Of a stretch of 64,000 nt of DNA, positions 45,224 through 56,415 are shown piece by piece. The notes under the pieces are model-generated. The model was not told where the DNA came from. It worked only from the letters and a program-made list of their open reading frames with translations, and did not search any database. A program made the position numbers and the translations under genes. This DNA comes from Lachnoclostridium sp. An118 (GTDB lineage Bacteria > Bacillota > Clostridia > Lachnospirales > Lachnospiraceae). How positions within the stretch are numbered: the stretch's first letter is position 1; the number at the start of each line of letters is the position of its first letter. The stretch lies in the NCBI RefSeq assembly GCF_002160985.1, contig NZ_NFLQ01000009.1, positions 1-64,000 on the forward strand, given 5' to 3'.

Positions 45224-46192
45224 TCACCGCCTCACAGGCCGGCACCAGTATCCGAAGTCCTCCTCGCTGTTTGTCTCTTCTTCCTCCAGCTCCACGGCTT
45301 CCCCGTCAAGCCTGATAAATCTGGGGAAGCCAAATGCCTCCGCCGCCTGCGCCTCACGGGGATGGTAGATACCGGGAACGCCCAGCCAGCACTTCTCCCC
45401 CTCCTGGATGAGCAGGAGATGGTGATAGCTATAGTAGCCGTGGAGGAGAAAGCTGTTGTTGGCCAGCCGCCATTCACAGCGCTTGAGCTGAGCGATATCC
45501 CGGCGCTGGATCTTGATGCAGAGCAGTGGGGAATCTCCTCCCTGCTGCCCCTCACCCTGAGGCCGCTGCCCGTTCTCCTCCCGCGGGCATTCCGCCGCAT
45601 CGGGTGTTCCATCAAGTGTTTCATCGGATATCCCGCCAGGGATTTCCCCCGGCTCTTCTTCCGGAAGGTCATCCTGTCCATCCTCGCCAGAGACCTCCTG
45701 CGACGGCTCTCCCTCATCCCCGGGCACTCCGCCCGCGCCTCCGCCGTAAGCCTCCTGCTCTTCCACAGTCCTCTGGGCAGCCAGGCTGGCCAGATCCGGC
45801 TCTGGCTCATCCTTAAAGACCTGCATCCTCTCCACATCCACAGGCATGTCATCCCACACAGCGGCAAATCTCCTCTGCCCCGCGTTTTCCAGTATGATCC
45901 CCTCTATCAGCGGATAGTTGGATGCCCGTCCCGTGTCGTCCGGCGTAAAAGCCAGTCGGAAGTTGACTGCCGGATCCACATGGCCGATATCTCCCTGCCA
46001 CAGTCCGATGCACTGCCCTTCTCTCACATAAAATATGTACACCTTCAGTCTTTTATCCTCCGCAAGATGCAGCCCTTTCCCGTGAATATGCACTACCGTG
46101 GACTCCTCGGCCTGCTCCACCTTTACAAAGCCCACGTTCCGGATGCGTTTTCCATCCTGATATTCATACAAATAGCGAATAAACTGTTTCAA
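45224..46192 (-). CDS. DUF6128-family protein
   Basis: A 322-residue protein. The N-terminal 125 residues form a compact domain (IRYLYEYQDGKRIRNVGFVK, then YIFYVREGQCIGLWQGDIGH). A low-complexity linker rich in Glu, Gly and Pro (about 130-225) joins it to the C-terminal DUF6128-like domain (FLLHGYYSYHHLLLIQEGEK, CWLGVPGIYHPREAQAAEAF) that ends FGYWCRPVRR. No signal peptide. Known only as an uncharacterised Lachnospiraceae family. It lies between the dGTPase gene and the palindrome. Confidence 0.75.
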   Translation of the reverse strand: MKQFIRYLYEYQDGKRIRNVGFVKVEQAEESTVVHIHGKGLHLAEDKRLKVYIFYVREGQCIGLWQGDIGHVDPAVNFRLAFTPDDTGRASNYPLIEGIILENAGQRRFAAVWDDMPVDVERMQVFKDEPEPDLASLAAQRTVEEQEAYGGGAGGVPGDEGEPSQEVSGEDGQDDLPEEEPGEIPGGISDETLDGTPDAAECPREENGQRPQGEGQQGGDSPLLCIKIQRRDIAQLKRCEWRLANNSFLLHGYYSYHHLLLIQEGEKCWLGVPGIYHPREAQAAEAFGFPRFIRLDGEAVELEEEETNSEEDFGYWCRPVRR

Positions 46193-46267
46193 ACCTCCAC
46201 TTCCATTCTTTGTCTGGTTATCACAATCTATTCGCCCGGATGCCGGAAAATGCCTGTCCCGCTTTTG

Positions 46268-47686
46268 TTAAAGGATCGCCTTCAGCTCCTGGTACAGCCT
46301 TTTGGCGTAGCTGTCTGTCATACCACAGATAAAATCTGTCACGAGGAGAAGCCGCAGGTACAGTCTCTCCGCCTCGCTCTTCCCCCTCGCATGATAGTGG
46401 TAGGCATCCTTGTAATTGCCGGAAATAAAATAGACAAGCCGCCTGTCAATGGAATCCAGCGCACTGTCATCCTCATCGTAGTAGATGACCGCTCTCACAA
46501 AGCTGTCCATGAGATAGTCCAGTATCCCTGCCTCCACCAACTCCATGAGGTAGATCTGCCTGGTGGAAAACACTCTCCGCATAGCCACGTCCCCCAGCAG
46601 CTCCATCAGCTCCTCCGCAAACGTACCGTGGAACAGGTCCGCCGGATAGCTTCCCTCCATGATCGCTTCATAATTAGATGTAAATCCAAATGTGGCACAG
46701 GAAATGAGAAATCCCTGTACACGGACGATCCAGTTCTTGACCGCATACTCCTCCGGATGGTCCACACCCTTCTCAACGCCCCTCCGGTACAGCTCCTCCA
46801 GCTTTCCCGCCGGGTCAAAGATCACTTTATCATTATTTTGAATATTTTTTAGTTTCTTCAGTTCCTCCATCAGTACATGATAGGAGATAAATCCCTTGAC
46901 AAATGCGTCTTCAATATCCGCTGTCTTATAGGCAATGTCATCTGCCGCCTCCAGGATAAAGGTCAGCGGGTGCCGGCACCCGTTTGTCCCGGTCTCCCTC
47001 TCGACCCTGCGAAACAGCTCCTCATCCGCCAGATAATAGCCAATCTTTTTCTTCTTGATATCGCCACAGCTGCCATCTATCCCCAGAGAGGAGACCGGAT
47101 ACTTCACTATCGTGTTCAGCAGTGCATAGGTGAGGTTCATGCCATTTTCATCCACGAGAAAATGCAGCTTTGTCACAAGCCGGAAGGCCTGGGCATTTCC
47201 CTCAAAGTGATAAAAATCCTGCTTCATCCGCTCTGTCAGCACCTGTTCCACAGGCCTTCCCCGAAACGTCAGCCGGGGGAGATTCCTCTCAAACCACTCC
47301 CGTATAGCCACCTCGCCGAAATGTCCAAAGGGGGGATTGCCAATGTCGTGGATCAGCCCTGCGCACTGCAGGATACTGCAGATATCTTCCTTCATCTGCG
47401 GGGTGAAGGACGGATCCTTCTTATATGTAAGGATGTTCTCGCCAATATTTTGCCCCAGTGACTTTGCCAGGGAGGACACCTCCAGGGAATGGGTCAGCCG
47501 GGTCCTTATGAAATCACTCTTGTCCAGCGGAAACACCTGGGTTTTATCCTGCAGTCTCCTGAAAGACGCGCTCCCTATGATACGGTGATAATCTTTTTCA
47601 AATTCACTGCGCAGATCCGAAGACCCGGGGTGCCTCTGGCTGCTGCCCCTGCTTCTCTTCGGAGATAAAAGCTGCTCCCAGTTCAC
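46268..47686 (-). CDS. dgt: Deoxyguanosinetriphosphate triphosphohydrolase-like HD enzyme
   Basis: A 472-residue HD-domain enzyme expected to split dGTP (or other dNTPs) into nucleoside and triphosphate. FRRLQDKTQVFPLDKSDFIR and TRLTHSLEVSSLAKSLG lead to the HD motif LIHDIGNPPFGHFGE (about residues 112-126), and a further FILEAADDIAYKTADIEDAF supplies the second metal segment. It starts 16 bases after the HTH gene ends, so the two are probably one operon. Confidence 0.88.
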   Translation of the reverse strand: MNWEQLLSPKRSRGSSQRHPGSSDLRSEFEKDYHRIIGSASFRRLQDKTQVFPLDKSDFIRTRLTHSLEVSSLAKSLGQNIGENILTYKKDPSFTPQMKEDICSILQCAGLIHDIGNPPFGHFGEVAIREWFERNLPRLTFRGRPVEQVLTERMKQDFYHFEGNAQAFRLVTKLHFLVDENGMNLTYALLNTIVKYPVSSLGIDGSCGDIKKKKIGYYLADEELFRRVERETGTNGCRHPLTFILEAADDIAYKTADIEDAFVKGFISYHVLMEELKKLKNIQNNDKVIFDPAGKLEELYRRGVEKGVDHPEEYAVKNWIVRVQGFLISCATFGFTSNYEAIMEGSYPADLFHGTFAEELMELLGDVAMRRVFSTRQIYLMELVEAGILDYLMDSFVRAVIYYDEDDSALDSIDRRLVYFISGNYKDAYHYHARGKSEAERLYLRLLLVTDFICGMTDSYAKRLYQELKAIL

Positions 47687-47702
47687 AGTCCTCTTCCTTT
47701 CT

Positions 47703-48800
47703 TTAATCCAGATAGATGGGGGGCTCGTAATCGTTTCCGAGCAGCGCCTTCTTCCGCTCCTGGTACCCGAGGAACGCCCACTCTGTCATGTCGGTCCACT
47801 GATGGCTGCTCCTGTCATATACCTGGACATATCCTATCCTCTTGGGGTGCATGCGCACAGTATTGGACTCATACTCGTGCCCTGTGTAGGGATTGACCTC
47901 CCCCTTCTCCAGGTCCTCCTCCTCGTCCGCACCGCGCTGCAGCAGCTCTTCCACATCCTTCTCGGGAGCCTCTTCAAGGCCGCCCGTCTCCGGATCGCCC
48001 TGACTCTCCTCTTCCTCCTCCGGGGCAGCCGGGGGATTGTTTTCCGGCTCTGCCGGGGGATTGTTTTCCGGCTCTGCCGGGGAGGTGGTCTCCTTCTGCT
48101 CCCTTCTGGTCCGCCTCTGGAAGAAATCTCTCCAGCTTCCCCTCGCCTTTTTGGCCGGACGCTCTGCCTCCTCCGGCTGCGTCACATCCTCCTGAGGCAT
48201 GTCCTCTTTCTCCGCTGCCGTCTCCACAGCCGCCTCTTCCTCTGCAGCCGCCGGCTCCGTCACCTCCGGCTCTGCCGCAGGAGCTTCATCTGCTTTTTCA
48301 TATGTCTCTGACACGGACTGTGCCGCTTCTTCCCCTGCTTCCTCCTCCGGCCTCATCTGTGCCTCTTCCTTCTCTGCCGGCTCCGGCTCGGTCCCGCCCG
48401 CCAGGAGTCCTTCCTTCTCCTCCAGGAGCTGGTCCAGGCCCTCATTGAGCTCTACCAGCTCGCCGATAGTGATGTCGCGCTCCACAGGGCGGTGTCTCCT
48501 CCCCTTCTTCTTTTCAAGGCGCTGCAATTCGGCCTCCGTGACATGAACACTCTCCTCATCTGTGTTCTCCGGCTGCCTTGCGTCCCCAAGTATATTCAAT
48601 TGGAACGGACAGTCCAGTATCTCTGCGATCATGCGCATGTCCTGCTCCTGGAAATTGTCCCTTCCGAGGCGCTGTGTGAGATTCTGCCTGGACATCTTCT
48701 TTCCTGTCCGCTCTTCTATCATTTCCGCAAGTTCTTTGATCGTCATGCCTTTACGGCTCAAGATAATTTTGACCTGTTCTCCGAATGTAAGATCTAACAT
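47703..48800 (-). CDS. HTH (XRE-like) protein with long acidic linker
   Basis: A 365-residue protein. The N-terminal 70 residues are an XRE-type helix-turn-helix (QVKIILSRKGMTIKELAEMI, MSRQNLTQRLGRDNFQEQD). A long Glu/Ala/Pro linker (about 100-290) includes an in-frame duplication of AEPENNPP. The C-terminal 65 residues form a second conserved-looking piece (VNPYTGHEYESNTVRMHPKR, IGYVQVYDRSSHQWTDMTEW, AFLGYQERK). No membrane segment. It may bring a partner to DNA; the function is unknown. Upstream of dgt, 16 bases apart. Confidence 0.7.
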   Translation of the reverse strand: MLDLTFGEQVKIILSRKGMTIKELAEMIEERTGKKMSRQNLTQRLGRDNFQEQDMRMIAEILDCPFQLNILGDARQPENTDEESVHVTEAELQRLEKKKGRRHRPVERDITIGELVELNEGLDQLLEEKEGLLAGGTEPEPAEKEEAQMRPEEEAGEEAAQSVSETYEKADEAPAAEPEVTEPAAAEEEAAVETAAEKEDMPQEDVTQPEEAERPAKKARGSWRDFFQRRTRREQKETTSPAEPENNPPAEPENNPPAAPEEEEESQGDPETGGLEEAPEKDVEELLQRGADEEEDLEKGEVNPYTGHEYESNTVRMHPKRIGYVQVYDRSSHQWTDMTEWAFLGYQERKKALLGNDYEPPIYLD

Positions 48801-48943
48801 GATATTCCTCCTTATTCAATTAAATCATACTCACCCTGCATATCTCATGAATTCAAACCAGTAAATGTTTTTGTTTCTTCATAAACCTATGCTTTTCCCT
48901 TTTCTTATTTTAGCAAAACATATACTGTACGTCAATCCGGGTT

Positions 48944-49570
48944 TTATCCCAGCGCCACATGGCAGATTTCCCCGAACTCCCCGTCCGTGCTGCACACGGC
49001 GATCCTGGCGCCGATCCCCGGCACGCTATACTCCCTGTAATAAAATCTTTCCGGGTACTGTGAAGGCTTCTTCTCAAGGAAGGGACAGTCTTCTCCGTCA
49101 AAGCCTATCTCAAAGCTCCTTGTATCCAGTCCCATCCCTCTGCGCACCGCCTTCATAAAGCTCTCCTTCAGCACCCACAGGCGGTAGAAAGCTTCCGCCC
49201 TCTCCCCCTCCGACGGCTTCCCCTCGATCCAGGCCGTCTCAGAAGGCAGAAAAAAGCGGCGGGCCACCTGCAGCCGGGCCTCCTTCACTGTCTCAACATC
49301 GCAGCCCACTTTCGCCTCCCTCTCCGTGGAGAGACTGCACAGCACATAATCCCCGGAGTGGGACAGATTATAGGCCTGGTCAGCCCCTGCCCCGTACTGT
49401 CTGCGCATCCGCTCCAGCAGCGCCCATACGCCTACGCTCTGGGCCCTGTCCTTTGGAAAGCGGAGCTGGTCCGCCTTCTCCCGCCGGAAGTCCGGAACTT
49501 CCTCATAATATTTTCTGTAGATCGTTTCCTCCCTGAGGCGGGAAATGTCAGCTATCCATGTGTAAACCAT
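48944..49570 (-). CDS. 4'-phosphopantetheinyl transferase (Sfp-type)
   Basis: A 208-residue enzyme that moves phosphopantetheine from CoA to carrier proteins. The core motifs are YNLSHSGDYVLCSLS, VGCDVETVKEARLQVARRFF and FYRLWVLKESFMKAVRRGMG, i.e. GxDxE and WxxKESxxK. The size fits the Sfp type, which serves peptide or polyketide synthases and can also serve fatty-acid ACP. No such synthase is in the window. Its start overlaps the YgjP gene by 23 bases. Confidence 0.88.
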   Translation of the reverse strand: MVYTWIADISRLREETIYRKYYEEVPDFRREKADQLRFPKDRAQSVGVWALLERMRRQYGAGADQAYNLSHSGDYVLCSLSTEREAKVGCDVETVKEARLQVARRFFLPSETAWIEGKPSEGERAEAFYRLWVLKESFMKAVRRGMGLDTRSFEIGFDGEDCPFLEKKPSQYPERFYYREYSVPGIGARIAVCSTDGEFGEICHVALG

Positions 49571-50096
49571 TTAGTTTCTTTTTTCTCTCCTTCCAATCTG
49601 GCAGAAATCTTGTCATACAGCTCTTGAAGCGCTGGTCATGACTGGGTTCGATCAGGTGGCAGAGCTCATGCACGATGACATACTCCAGGCACTCCTCCGG
49701 GTAAAAGACAAGCCTGGTGTTCAGCCTGATGCGCCCCGTGCCCACCGTGCAGCTCCCCCATCTTGTCTTCATGTCCCGCAGCGTCCACCCGGACGCATGG
49801 ACTCCCATGACCCTCTCCCACTTTCCTGCGCAGGCCAGGACCTGCTCCTTCATTTTTCTTATCTGCTCCTCCGATACCGGCGGGTATGTGCGGGTCCTCT
49901 GCGCCTGCTCCAGATGCCGGCGCATCCACCCCTCCTTTTCATACAGGAACCTCTCGATCCGCTCCGGAGGCGTCCTGACCGGAGCCGTCACCAGCACCTC
50001 CCCCTTTTCCGGGCGCACATACAGATTGATATTCTTTATCCTTCGATATTCTATATTTACCTTGATCCCATGAATGTCAAATCCTGCATTTTTCAT
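49548..50096 (-). CDS. YgjP-like zinc metallopeptidase-fold protein (DUF45)
   Basis: A 182-residue protein with the zincin motif YVIVHELCHLIEPSHDQRF (HExxH near residue 133) and the upstream GSCTVGTGRIRLNTRLVFY segment typical of the YgjP/WSS1-like family. The N-terminal part has IEYRRIKNINLYVRPEKGEV. It overlaps the GH2 gene by 20 bases and the Sfp gene by 23 bases, so the three are translated together. The natural substrate is not known. Confidence 0.85.
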   Translation of the reverse strand: MKNAGFDIHGIKVNIEYRRIKNINLYVRPEKGEVLVTAPVRTPPERIERFLYEKEGWMRRHLEQAQRTRTYPPVSEEQIRKMKEQVLACAGKWERVMGVHASGWTLRDMKTRWGSCTVGTGRIRLNTRLVFYPEECLEYVIVHELCHLIEPSHDQRFKSCMTRFLPDWKERKKKLNGLHMDS

Positions 50097-51822
50097 TCCA
50101 CTCGGCCAGCACCTCCTCCTCTATCTTCAGGACTTCCCTGTCATAGGTGTAAATGCCGTTCACTTCCTCCTCCACATCTGAGAGCTGGGTATAGACCGTG
50201 ACAGACAGGCCCTCACCGATATGGGAGGCAACCTCCCTCATCAGCCGCCCATAGCCTGCGCTCAGCTCCCTCCTGCTCCCGTAGATCCTGTAGCCGTAGA
50301 CCTTTCCCGACATACTGTGCTCCCTGCACCTCCAGCAGAAGCCGCCGAATTCTGTCAGCGCCTGGACACGTTCTTCTTTTCGGAAGCGGAGCTTGAAAAA
50401 ATAATTATGTATGCTCCGAAAATCTCCTCCCCCCTGGTCAAACCATCCGCTGGCCTGGTCGATGAGCCGGTGAGGGTCCGCCTCCCTGGCCAAATCCGTC
50501 ACTTCCTCTGCGTCAAACTGTCCCCAGCCCTCATTGAACAGGACCCAGGTGACGATAGAGGGATGGTTCCAGAGCAGGCGGATCGTCTCCCTCAGCTCCT
50601 CCACAAACTGTTCCCGGCTCTTCTCCTCTCCCCTTCCCAGCAGTCTGTAAGTGCGATCTGTAAACCGGATATGGAACAGCTCCAGTCCGTTTGCCAGGTA
50701 GGTGACATACCATCTCCTAAAAGGACGGCCCCCGCACACCATATCCTGCCACACCAGCATCCCCAGCCTGTCGCAGTGATAGTACCACCTCTCCGGCTCT
50801 ATCTTGATGTGCTTTCTCAGCATGTTAAATCCCAGACGCTTCATCTCTTTGATATCAAATTCCAGGGCCTCGTCGCAGGGCGCTGTGTACAGTCCGTCGG
50901 GCCAGTACCCCTGGTCCAGGACGCCTCTCTGGAAATAGGGCCTGCCGTTGAGAAAGGTCCTCGGGATCCCTTCCCCGTCCAGGGAGACGGATATCTTTCT
51001 CATGGCAAAATAGCTGTCCACCCGGTCCTCCCCGAAGTCGACGCTCAGGGAATAAAGGAATGGCTCCTCCGGAGTCCAGGGGCGCATCCGCGGCACCGGT
51101 ATCCGAATGGGCTCATTGACCTCCCCCTCCACCTCCCAGGGCTGCATATCCTCCGCATACACAGTGACGCGCGCTATGCCCATCCCCCTGCTGCAGACCG
51201 TGACCTCCACCGCCTCCTGGTCATAGAGAGGCGTGACGCGCAGACGCTCCACATGCAGCTCCGGCACCTCTTCCATCCACACGGTCTGCCAGATGCCGCT
51301 CTGGGCCGTATAAAACATCCCTCCCCTTATCAGCTTCTGCTTGCCCCTGCTGTAATAGGTACGGTCTGTAAAATCCCGCACTCCCACAACAAGCTCGTTT
51401 TCTTCCTCCCTCAGGAAATCTGTCACATCTGCCGAAAACGGCAGGTAGCCTCCCAGGTGCTTCGTCACCAGCTTTTTATTGACATACACAGCGGCGAACT
51501 GGTCCACAGCCCCGAAGTGGAGGAGCCATCGCCTCCCCGGTCTCCTGCGCACCGCTGCCGGCAGTGACCGCCTGTACCACAGCACCTGGCTCGGATGAAG
51601 GCTCCTCTCCACGCCCGACAGAGGCGCCTCCGGTGAAAATGGCACAAGGATCTTCCCCGCGTACTGCTCCGGTCTTTTCCCTCTCCCGGTGATCACATAA
51701 TCCCAGTATCCATTCAGATTGACGTAGCTCTCTCTTCGCATGGAGGGGCGTGGATATTCGGCAAGTACCTGGTCCGGGCGCTCCAGAACCTGGTCTGTCC
51801 AACGGGTCTTCAGCTTCTTCAT
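50077..51822 (-). CDS. Glycoside hydrolase family 2 enzyme
   Basis: A 581-residue intracellular glycosidase (no signal peptide) of the beta-galactosidase/beta-glucuronidase group. Domain order: jelly-roll sugar-binding (about 10-175), an Ig-like sandwich (about 180-275), then a TIM barrel with NHPSIVTWVLFNEGWGQFD (acid/base glutamate in NEGW) and QALTEFGGFCWR (probable nucleophile glutamate). GFNMLRKHIKIEPERWYYHC is the barrel motif before it. Substrate cannot be read from this. First gene of the GH2-YgjP-Sfp set. Confidence 0.88.
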   Translation of the reverse strand: MKKLKTRWTDQVLERPDQVLAEYPRPSMRRESYVNLNGYWDYVITGRGKRPEQYAGKILVPFSPEAPLSGVERSLHPSQVLWYRRSLPAAVRRRPGRRWLLHFGAVDQFAAVYVNKKLVTKHLGGYLPFSADVTDFLREEENELVVGVRDFTDRTYYSRGKQKLIRGGMFYTAQSGIWQTVWMEEVPELHVERLRVTPLYDQEAVEVTVCSRGMGIARVTVYAEDMQPWEVEGEVNEPIRIPVPRMRPWTPEEPFLYSLSVDFGEDRVDSYFAMRKISVSLDGEGIPRTFLNGRPYFQRGVLDQGYWPDGLYTAPCDEALEFDIKEMKRLGFNMLRKHIKIEPERWYYHCDRLGMLVWQDMVCGGRPFRRWYVTYLANGLELFHIRFTDRTYRLLGRGEEKSREQFVEELRETIRLLWNHPSIVTWVLFNEGWGQFDAEEVTDLAREADPHRLIDQASGWFDQGGGDFRSIHNYFFKLRFRKEERVQALTEFGGFCWRCREHSMSGKVYGYRIYGSRRELSAGYGRLMREVASHIGEGLSVTVYTQLSDVEEEVNGIYTYDREVLKIEEEVLAEWNEKCRI

Positions 51823-51951
51823 GCCTGCTGCACCTCCCTCCTGCCGTCATTCTTTTCATCATATCTCCCGCAGGCATATTTTTCGCGGGCAGTTTTCTTT
51901 CTTCAATTATAACGGACTTTACCAGGTGCCACAAGGCTGATATTCTGTTTC

Positions 51952-52028
51952 CTACGCCATGCCGACTTCCACTACGCCATGCTGACTTCCACTCCGCTTC
52001 GCTCCGTGTCAGTCCCGGGCGTTCGCCC
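51952..52028. repeat. Two 20-base tandem repeats and a GC-rich hairpin after atpC
   Basis: CTACGCCATGCCGACTTCCA (51952-51971) is followed directly by CTACGCCATGCTGACTTCCA (51972-51991), one mismatch, and a partial third unit CTCCGCTTCG. Then comes the stem GGGCGTTCGCCC (52017-52028). The second part matches the module in the ntpB-ntpD gap. Confidence 0.65.
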
Positions 52029-52032
52029 TATA

Positions 52033-52098
52033 AAAATCAAAAAGCACTCAGCCTCTTTCATGCAAGCATGAAGAGTCTGAGCACTTCCTGATTTTTGC
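52033..52098 (-). terminator. Terminator of the F-ATPase operon
   Basis: AAAATCA-AGCACTCAG-CTCTTTCATGC and GCATGAAGAG-CTGAGCACTT-TGATTTT pair over about 27 positions around AA; on the minus strand it starts 15 bases after the atpC stop and ends in TTTTTGATTTTTA. Confidence 0.8.
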
Positions 52099-52112
52099 AT
52101 GGCTCATTGCCA

Positions 52113-52529
52113 TCAGATATTCCAATGTTTGTCTTTTGATGTTTTCAGGCGGGTCATGGCGCGGGCCAGAGATGCCTGGGAGAGGTAGTACTCCTGGATG
52201 CTCTGCTTCTGGCGCAGACGCTCCTGGGCTCTCTCCTTCGCCTCCTCCGCGCGCTTCACATCGATCTCCTCCGGCCGCTCCGCCGAATTTACAAGCACGG
52301 AGACACGATTGTTGATGATTTCCGCAAATCCCCGGGACACAGCCGCCGTGATCCACTCTCCCTCAGGGGTCTTCAGGTGGAGCTCCCCGTTCGCTACCGC
52401 CACCACCATGTTCTCATGGTGGGCCAGGATGCTGAACTGACCGTCCTCCATGGGAAGGATGAGATTCTGGCATTTTCCCTCATAAAAAACCTTATCACTG
52501 GATATGATCTTCAAAAAAAACGTATTCAT
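52113..52529 (-). CDS. atpC: F-type ATPase epsilon subunit
   Basis: A 138-residue rotor regulatory subunit. The N-terminal beta sandwich has FFLKIISSDKVFYEGKCQNL, GQFSILAHHENMVVAVANGE and ISRGFAEI-like strands, and the C-terminal two-helix hairpin reads EEIDVKRAEEAKERAQERLR then ARAMTRLKTSK. It is the last gene of the operon, 56 bases after atpD. Confidence 0.94.
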   Translation of the reverse strand: MNTFFLKIISSDKVFYEGKCQNLILPMEDGQFSILAHHENMVVAVANGELHLKTPEGEWITAAVSRGFAEIINNRVSVLVNSAERPEEIDVKRAEEAKERAQERLRQKQSIQEYYLSQASLARAMTRLKTSKDKHWNI

Positions 52530-52585
52530 CTGATTCCACTCCTTCTGCCGGACAAATTCACAGCGCGGCCTCCCCGGGCAGGCGC

Positions 52586-53989
<1,404 letters not shown>

Positions 53990-53994
53990 TTATC

Positions 53995-54888
53995 TCACTT
54001 CCTTTTCTGTGCATTGGCACCGCCGATCACCTCAGTCAGCTCCTGGGTGATATCTGCCTGCCTCACACGGTTATAGGTTATATTTAATTCATTCAGCATA
54101 TCCGTGGCGCTGTCCGTCGCATTCTGCATGGCCTGCATACGGGAATTCTGCTCGCTGCAGTAGGACTCCACAAGACAGCCGTAAATAATGCCGATCAGAT
54201 AGTTGGGGACTATGCTGTCCATGACCTTATGGGCGGATGGATACAGCGTGACAGCCTCCCTGTAGACGCCTGCCATGGCCGCCATCTTGTCGGACGCAAA
54301 ATTTATCCGCTGCAGCGGCAGCAGCTTGATCTGCTGCGTCTCCGCCTGGAGGGCGTTTTTCATGCGGGTGTAGATGATATAAATGTCATCCAGCTCCTCC
54401 TGCTCAAACAGCTCCACCATTTTGATCGCGATCACCCTGGCCCGGTACAGGTTGGGCGACTGCACGGTGTATTTGAATTCCGAGTCAAGCTCGTCTTCTC
54501 TCCTGGAAAAATACTGCCTGCCCACTTCTCCCAGGACGAACATCTTATGCTTCCCCGGCTGCCCGATCAGCTCCTCAGCCATCTTCAGCACATTGTGGTT
54601 GTATGCCCCTGCAAGACCTTTATCCGCCGTGATGACAATGCACCCCACCTTTCTCTCCTCTGCCGGTATCTTCTCCCTGCGGTCAAAGAAATGGCTGTGC
54701 ATATCCGGCACATGGCGCAGGATCCTGGTGATCTCCGCCTGCATGGCATAGAAAAAGGGCTCTGTATCCGCCAGCTTTTTCTTCGCCTGCTTCATCTTGG
54801 AGGAGGATATCAGATACATGGCGTTGGTGATCTTCTTTGTCTCCTGGATGCTGGCCATCCTCTCTTTCAATTCTCTTGCATTTGCCAT
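53995..54888 (-). CDS. atpG: F-type ATPase gamma subunit
   Basis: A 297-residue central shaft subunit. The terminal helices form the coiled coil: ARELKERMASIQETKKITNA with MYLISSSKMKQAKKKL at the start, and NATDSATDMLNELNITYNRV then RQADITQELTEVIGG at the end. The middle Rossmann-like part has CIVITADKGLAGAYN. It follows atpA by 12 bases. Confidence 0.95.
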   Translation of the reverse strand: MANARELKERMASIQETKKITNAMYLISSSKMKQAKKKLADTEPFFYAMQAEITRILRHVPDMHSHFFDRREKIPAEERKVGCIVITADKGLAGAYNHNVLKMAEELIGQPGKHKMFVLGEVGRQYFSRREDELDSEFKYTVQSPNLYRARVIAIKMVELFEQEELDDIYIIYTRMKNALQAETQQIKLLPLQRINFASDKMAAMAGVYREAVTLYPSAHKVMDSIVPNYLIGIIYGCLVESYCSEQNSRMQAMQNATDSATDMLNELNITYNRVRQADITQELTEVIGGANAQKRK

Positions 54889-54900
54889 AATAACACCTGC

Positions 54901-56415
54901 TTACCTTTTCTCCTTGAATTCCTTTGCAGCGCTTAAGATCTGTTCTGTCAGCTCATCGTCCAGCGTCTTCTTCTCCTCGATGGCGCCGCAGATTTCCGGA
55001 TGACTGCTCTCAAAAAACGCGAGCAAGTCCGTCTGGAACTGCTTCACCTCATCAGTCGGGACGTCCAGCATGAGCCTGTGGGTTGCCACGCACAGCGTAA
55101 TGACCTGCTCATGAAGGCTCAGCGGATTCCCAAGCGGCTGCTTCAGGAGCTCCGTCAGACAGCTGCCGTATTTGAGCTGCGTCTTTGTTGCCTCATCCAG
55201 GTCAGAGCTGAACTGGGTAAAGGACTCCAGCTCCCTCGCCTGGGCCAGGTCGATACGCACGCTTCCGGACGCCTTCTTCATGGCCTTTGTCTGGGCAGCG
55301 CCGCCCACACGCGAAACAGAGAGTCCTACATTGACAGCCGGACGCATACCGGCGTTGAAAAGGTCACTCTCCAGGAAGATCTGTCCGTCTGTGATGGAGA
55401 TCACATTTGTCGGAATATAGGCGGATACATCTCCCGCCTGAGTCTCGATGATAGGCAGGGCCGTGATGGAACCTCCTCCTGCCTGCTCGCTTAAGCGGCT
55501 GCTCCTCTCCAGCAGTCTGGAGTGCAGGTAGAAAACATCTCCGGGGTATGCCTCACGTCCCGGCGAACGTCCCAGCAGAAGAGAGATGGCACGATACGCC
55601 ACCGCATGCTTGGAGAGGTCGTCATACACGATCAGCACATCCTTCCCCTGGTACATAAAATACTCTGCCAGGGCCGTAGCCGAATAGGGGACAATGTACT
55701 GCAGCGGCGCGCACTCGCTGGCCGTCGCGCAGAACACTGTTGTATAGTCCATAGCGTCGTGGGTCCGCAGCGTATTTACAAGCTGGGCCACGGTAGAGGC
55801 CTTCTGACCGATAGCCACATAGATACAGATCACATCTTTTCCCTTCTGGTTGATGATGGTGTCTGTAGCAATGGATGTCTTTCCCGTCTGCCTGTCACCG
55901 ATGATGAGCTCACGCTGTCCCCGGCCAATGGGAAACATGGAATCAATGGCAAGGATCCCCGTCTCCAGCGGCACGCTGACCGACTTTCTCTCCACGATAC
56001 CGGGAGCCGCCTCTTCCACCGGGCGGTATCCGTCCGCTCTGATCTCGCCTTTTCCGTCAATGGGAGAGCCAAGAGCATCCACGACCCTTCCTATATAACT
56101 CTCTCCGACAGAGACGCCTGCTCTTTTTCCGGTGCGGGCTACCTTGGTCCCTTCTCTGACATCGGAGTCGTCTCCGAACAGGATACAGCTCACCTCATTT
56201 GTCTTGATATCCTGCACCATGCCCTTCAGCCCTGTCTCCAGGGTGACGATCTCACCATACATGGCGTGATCTATTCCGTAAACGGAGGCAATCCCATCTC
56301 CAACAGAGACAACATATCCAACTTCCTGGTCTCTGCTGATCACATCATAATTTTCTATCTCTTCTTTGATGATAGAGATAATCTCATCTGAGTTGATCGA
56401 ACTCAAGCTATTCAC
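54901..56415 (-). CDS. atpA: F-type ATPase alpha subunit
   Basis: A 504-residue non-catalytic nucleotide-binding subunit. [20 protein letters not shown] is the Walker A segment, followed by [60 protein letters not shown] and [19 protein letters not shown]. It overlaps the end of atpH by 4 bases. Confidence 0.97.
   Translation of the reverse strand: MNSLSSINSDEIISIIKEEIENYDVISRDQEVGYVVSVGDGIASVYGIDHAMYGEIVTLETGLKGMVQDIKTNEVSCILFGDDSDVREGTKVARTGKRAGVSVGESYIGRVVDALGSPIDGKGEIRADGYRPVEEAAPGIVERKSVSVPLETGILAIDSMFPIGRGQRELIIGDRQTGKTSIATDTIINQKGKDVICIYVAIGQKASTVAQLVNTLRTHDAMDYTTVFCATASECAPLQYIVPYSATALAEYFMYQGKDVLIVYDDLSKHAVAYRAISLLLGRSPGREAYPGDVFYLHSRLLERSSRLSEQAGGGSITALPIIETQAGDVSAYIPTNVISITDGQIFLESDLFNAGMRPAVNVGLSVSRVGGAAQTKAMKKASGSVRIDLAQARELESFTQFSSDLDEATKTQLKYGSCLTELLKQPLGNPLSLHEQVITLCVATHRLMLDVPTDEVKQFQTDLLAFFESSHPEICGAIEEKKTLDDELTEQILSAAKEFKEKR

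Noticed and set aside
42270-46852. Plus-strand open frames of 648 and 705 codons over the radical SAM, tadA, DUF6128 and dGTPase genes
   Set aside because: Antisense shadows caused by codon bias; one would even run against the palindrome and the terminator region.
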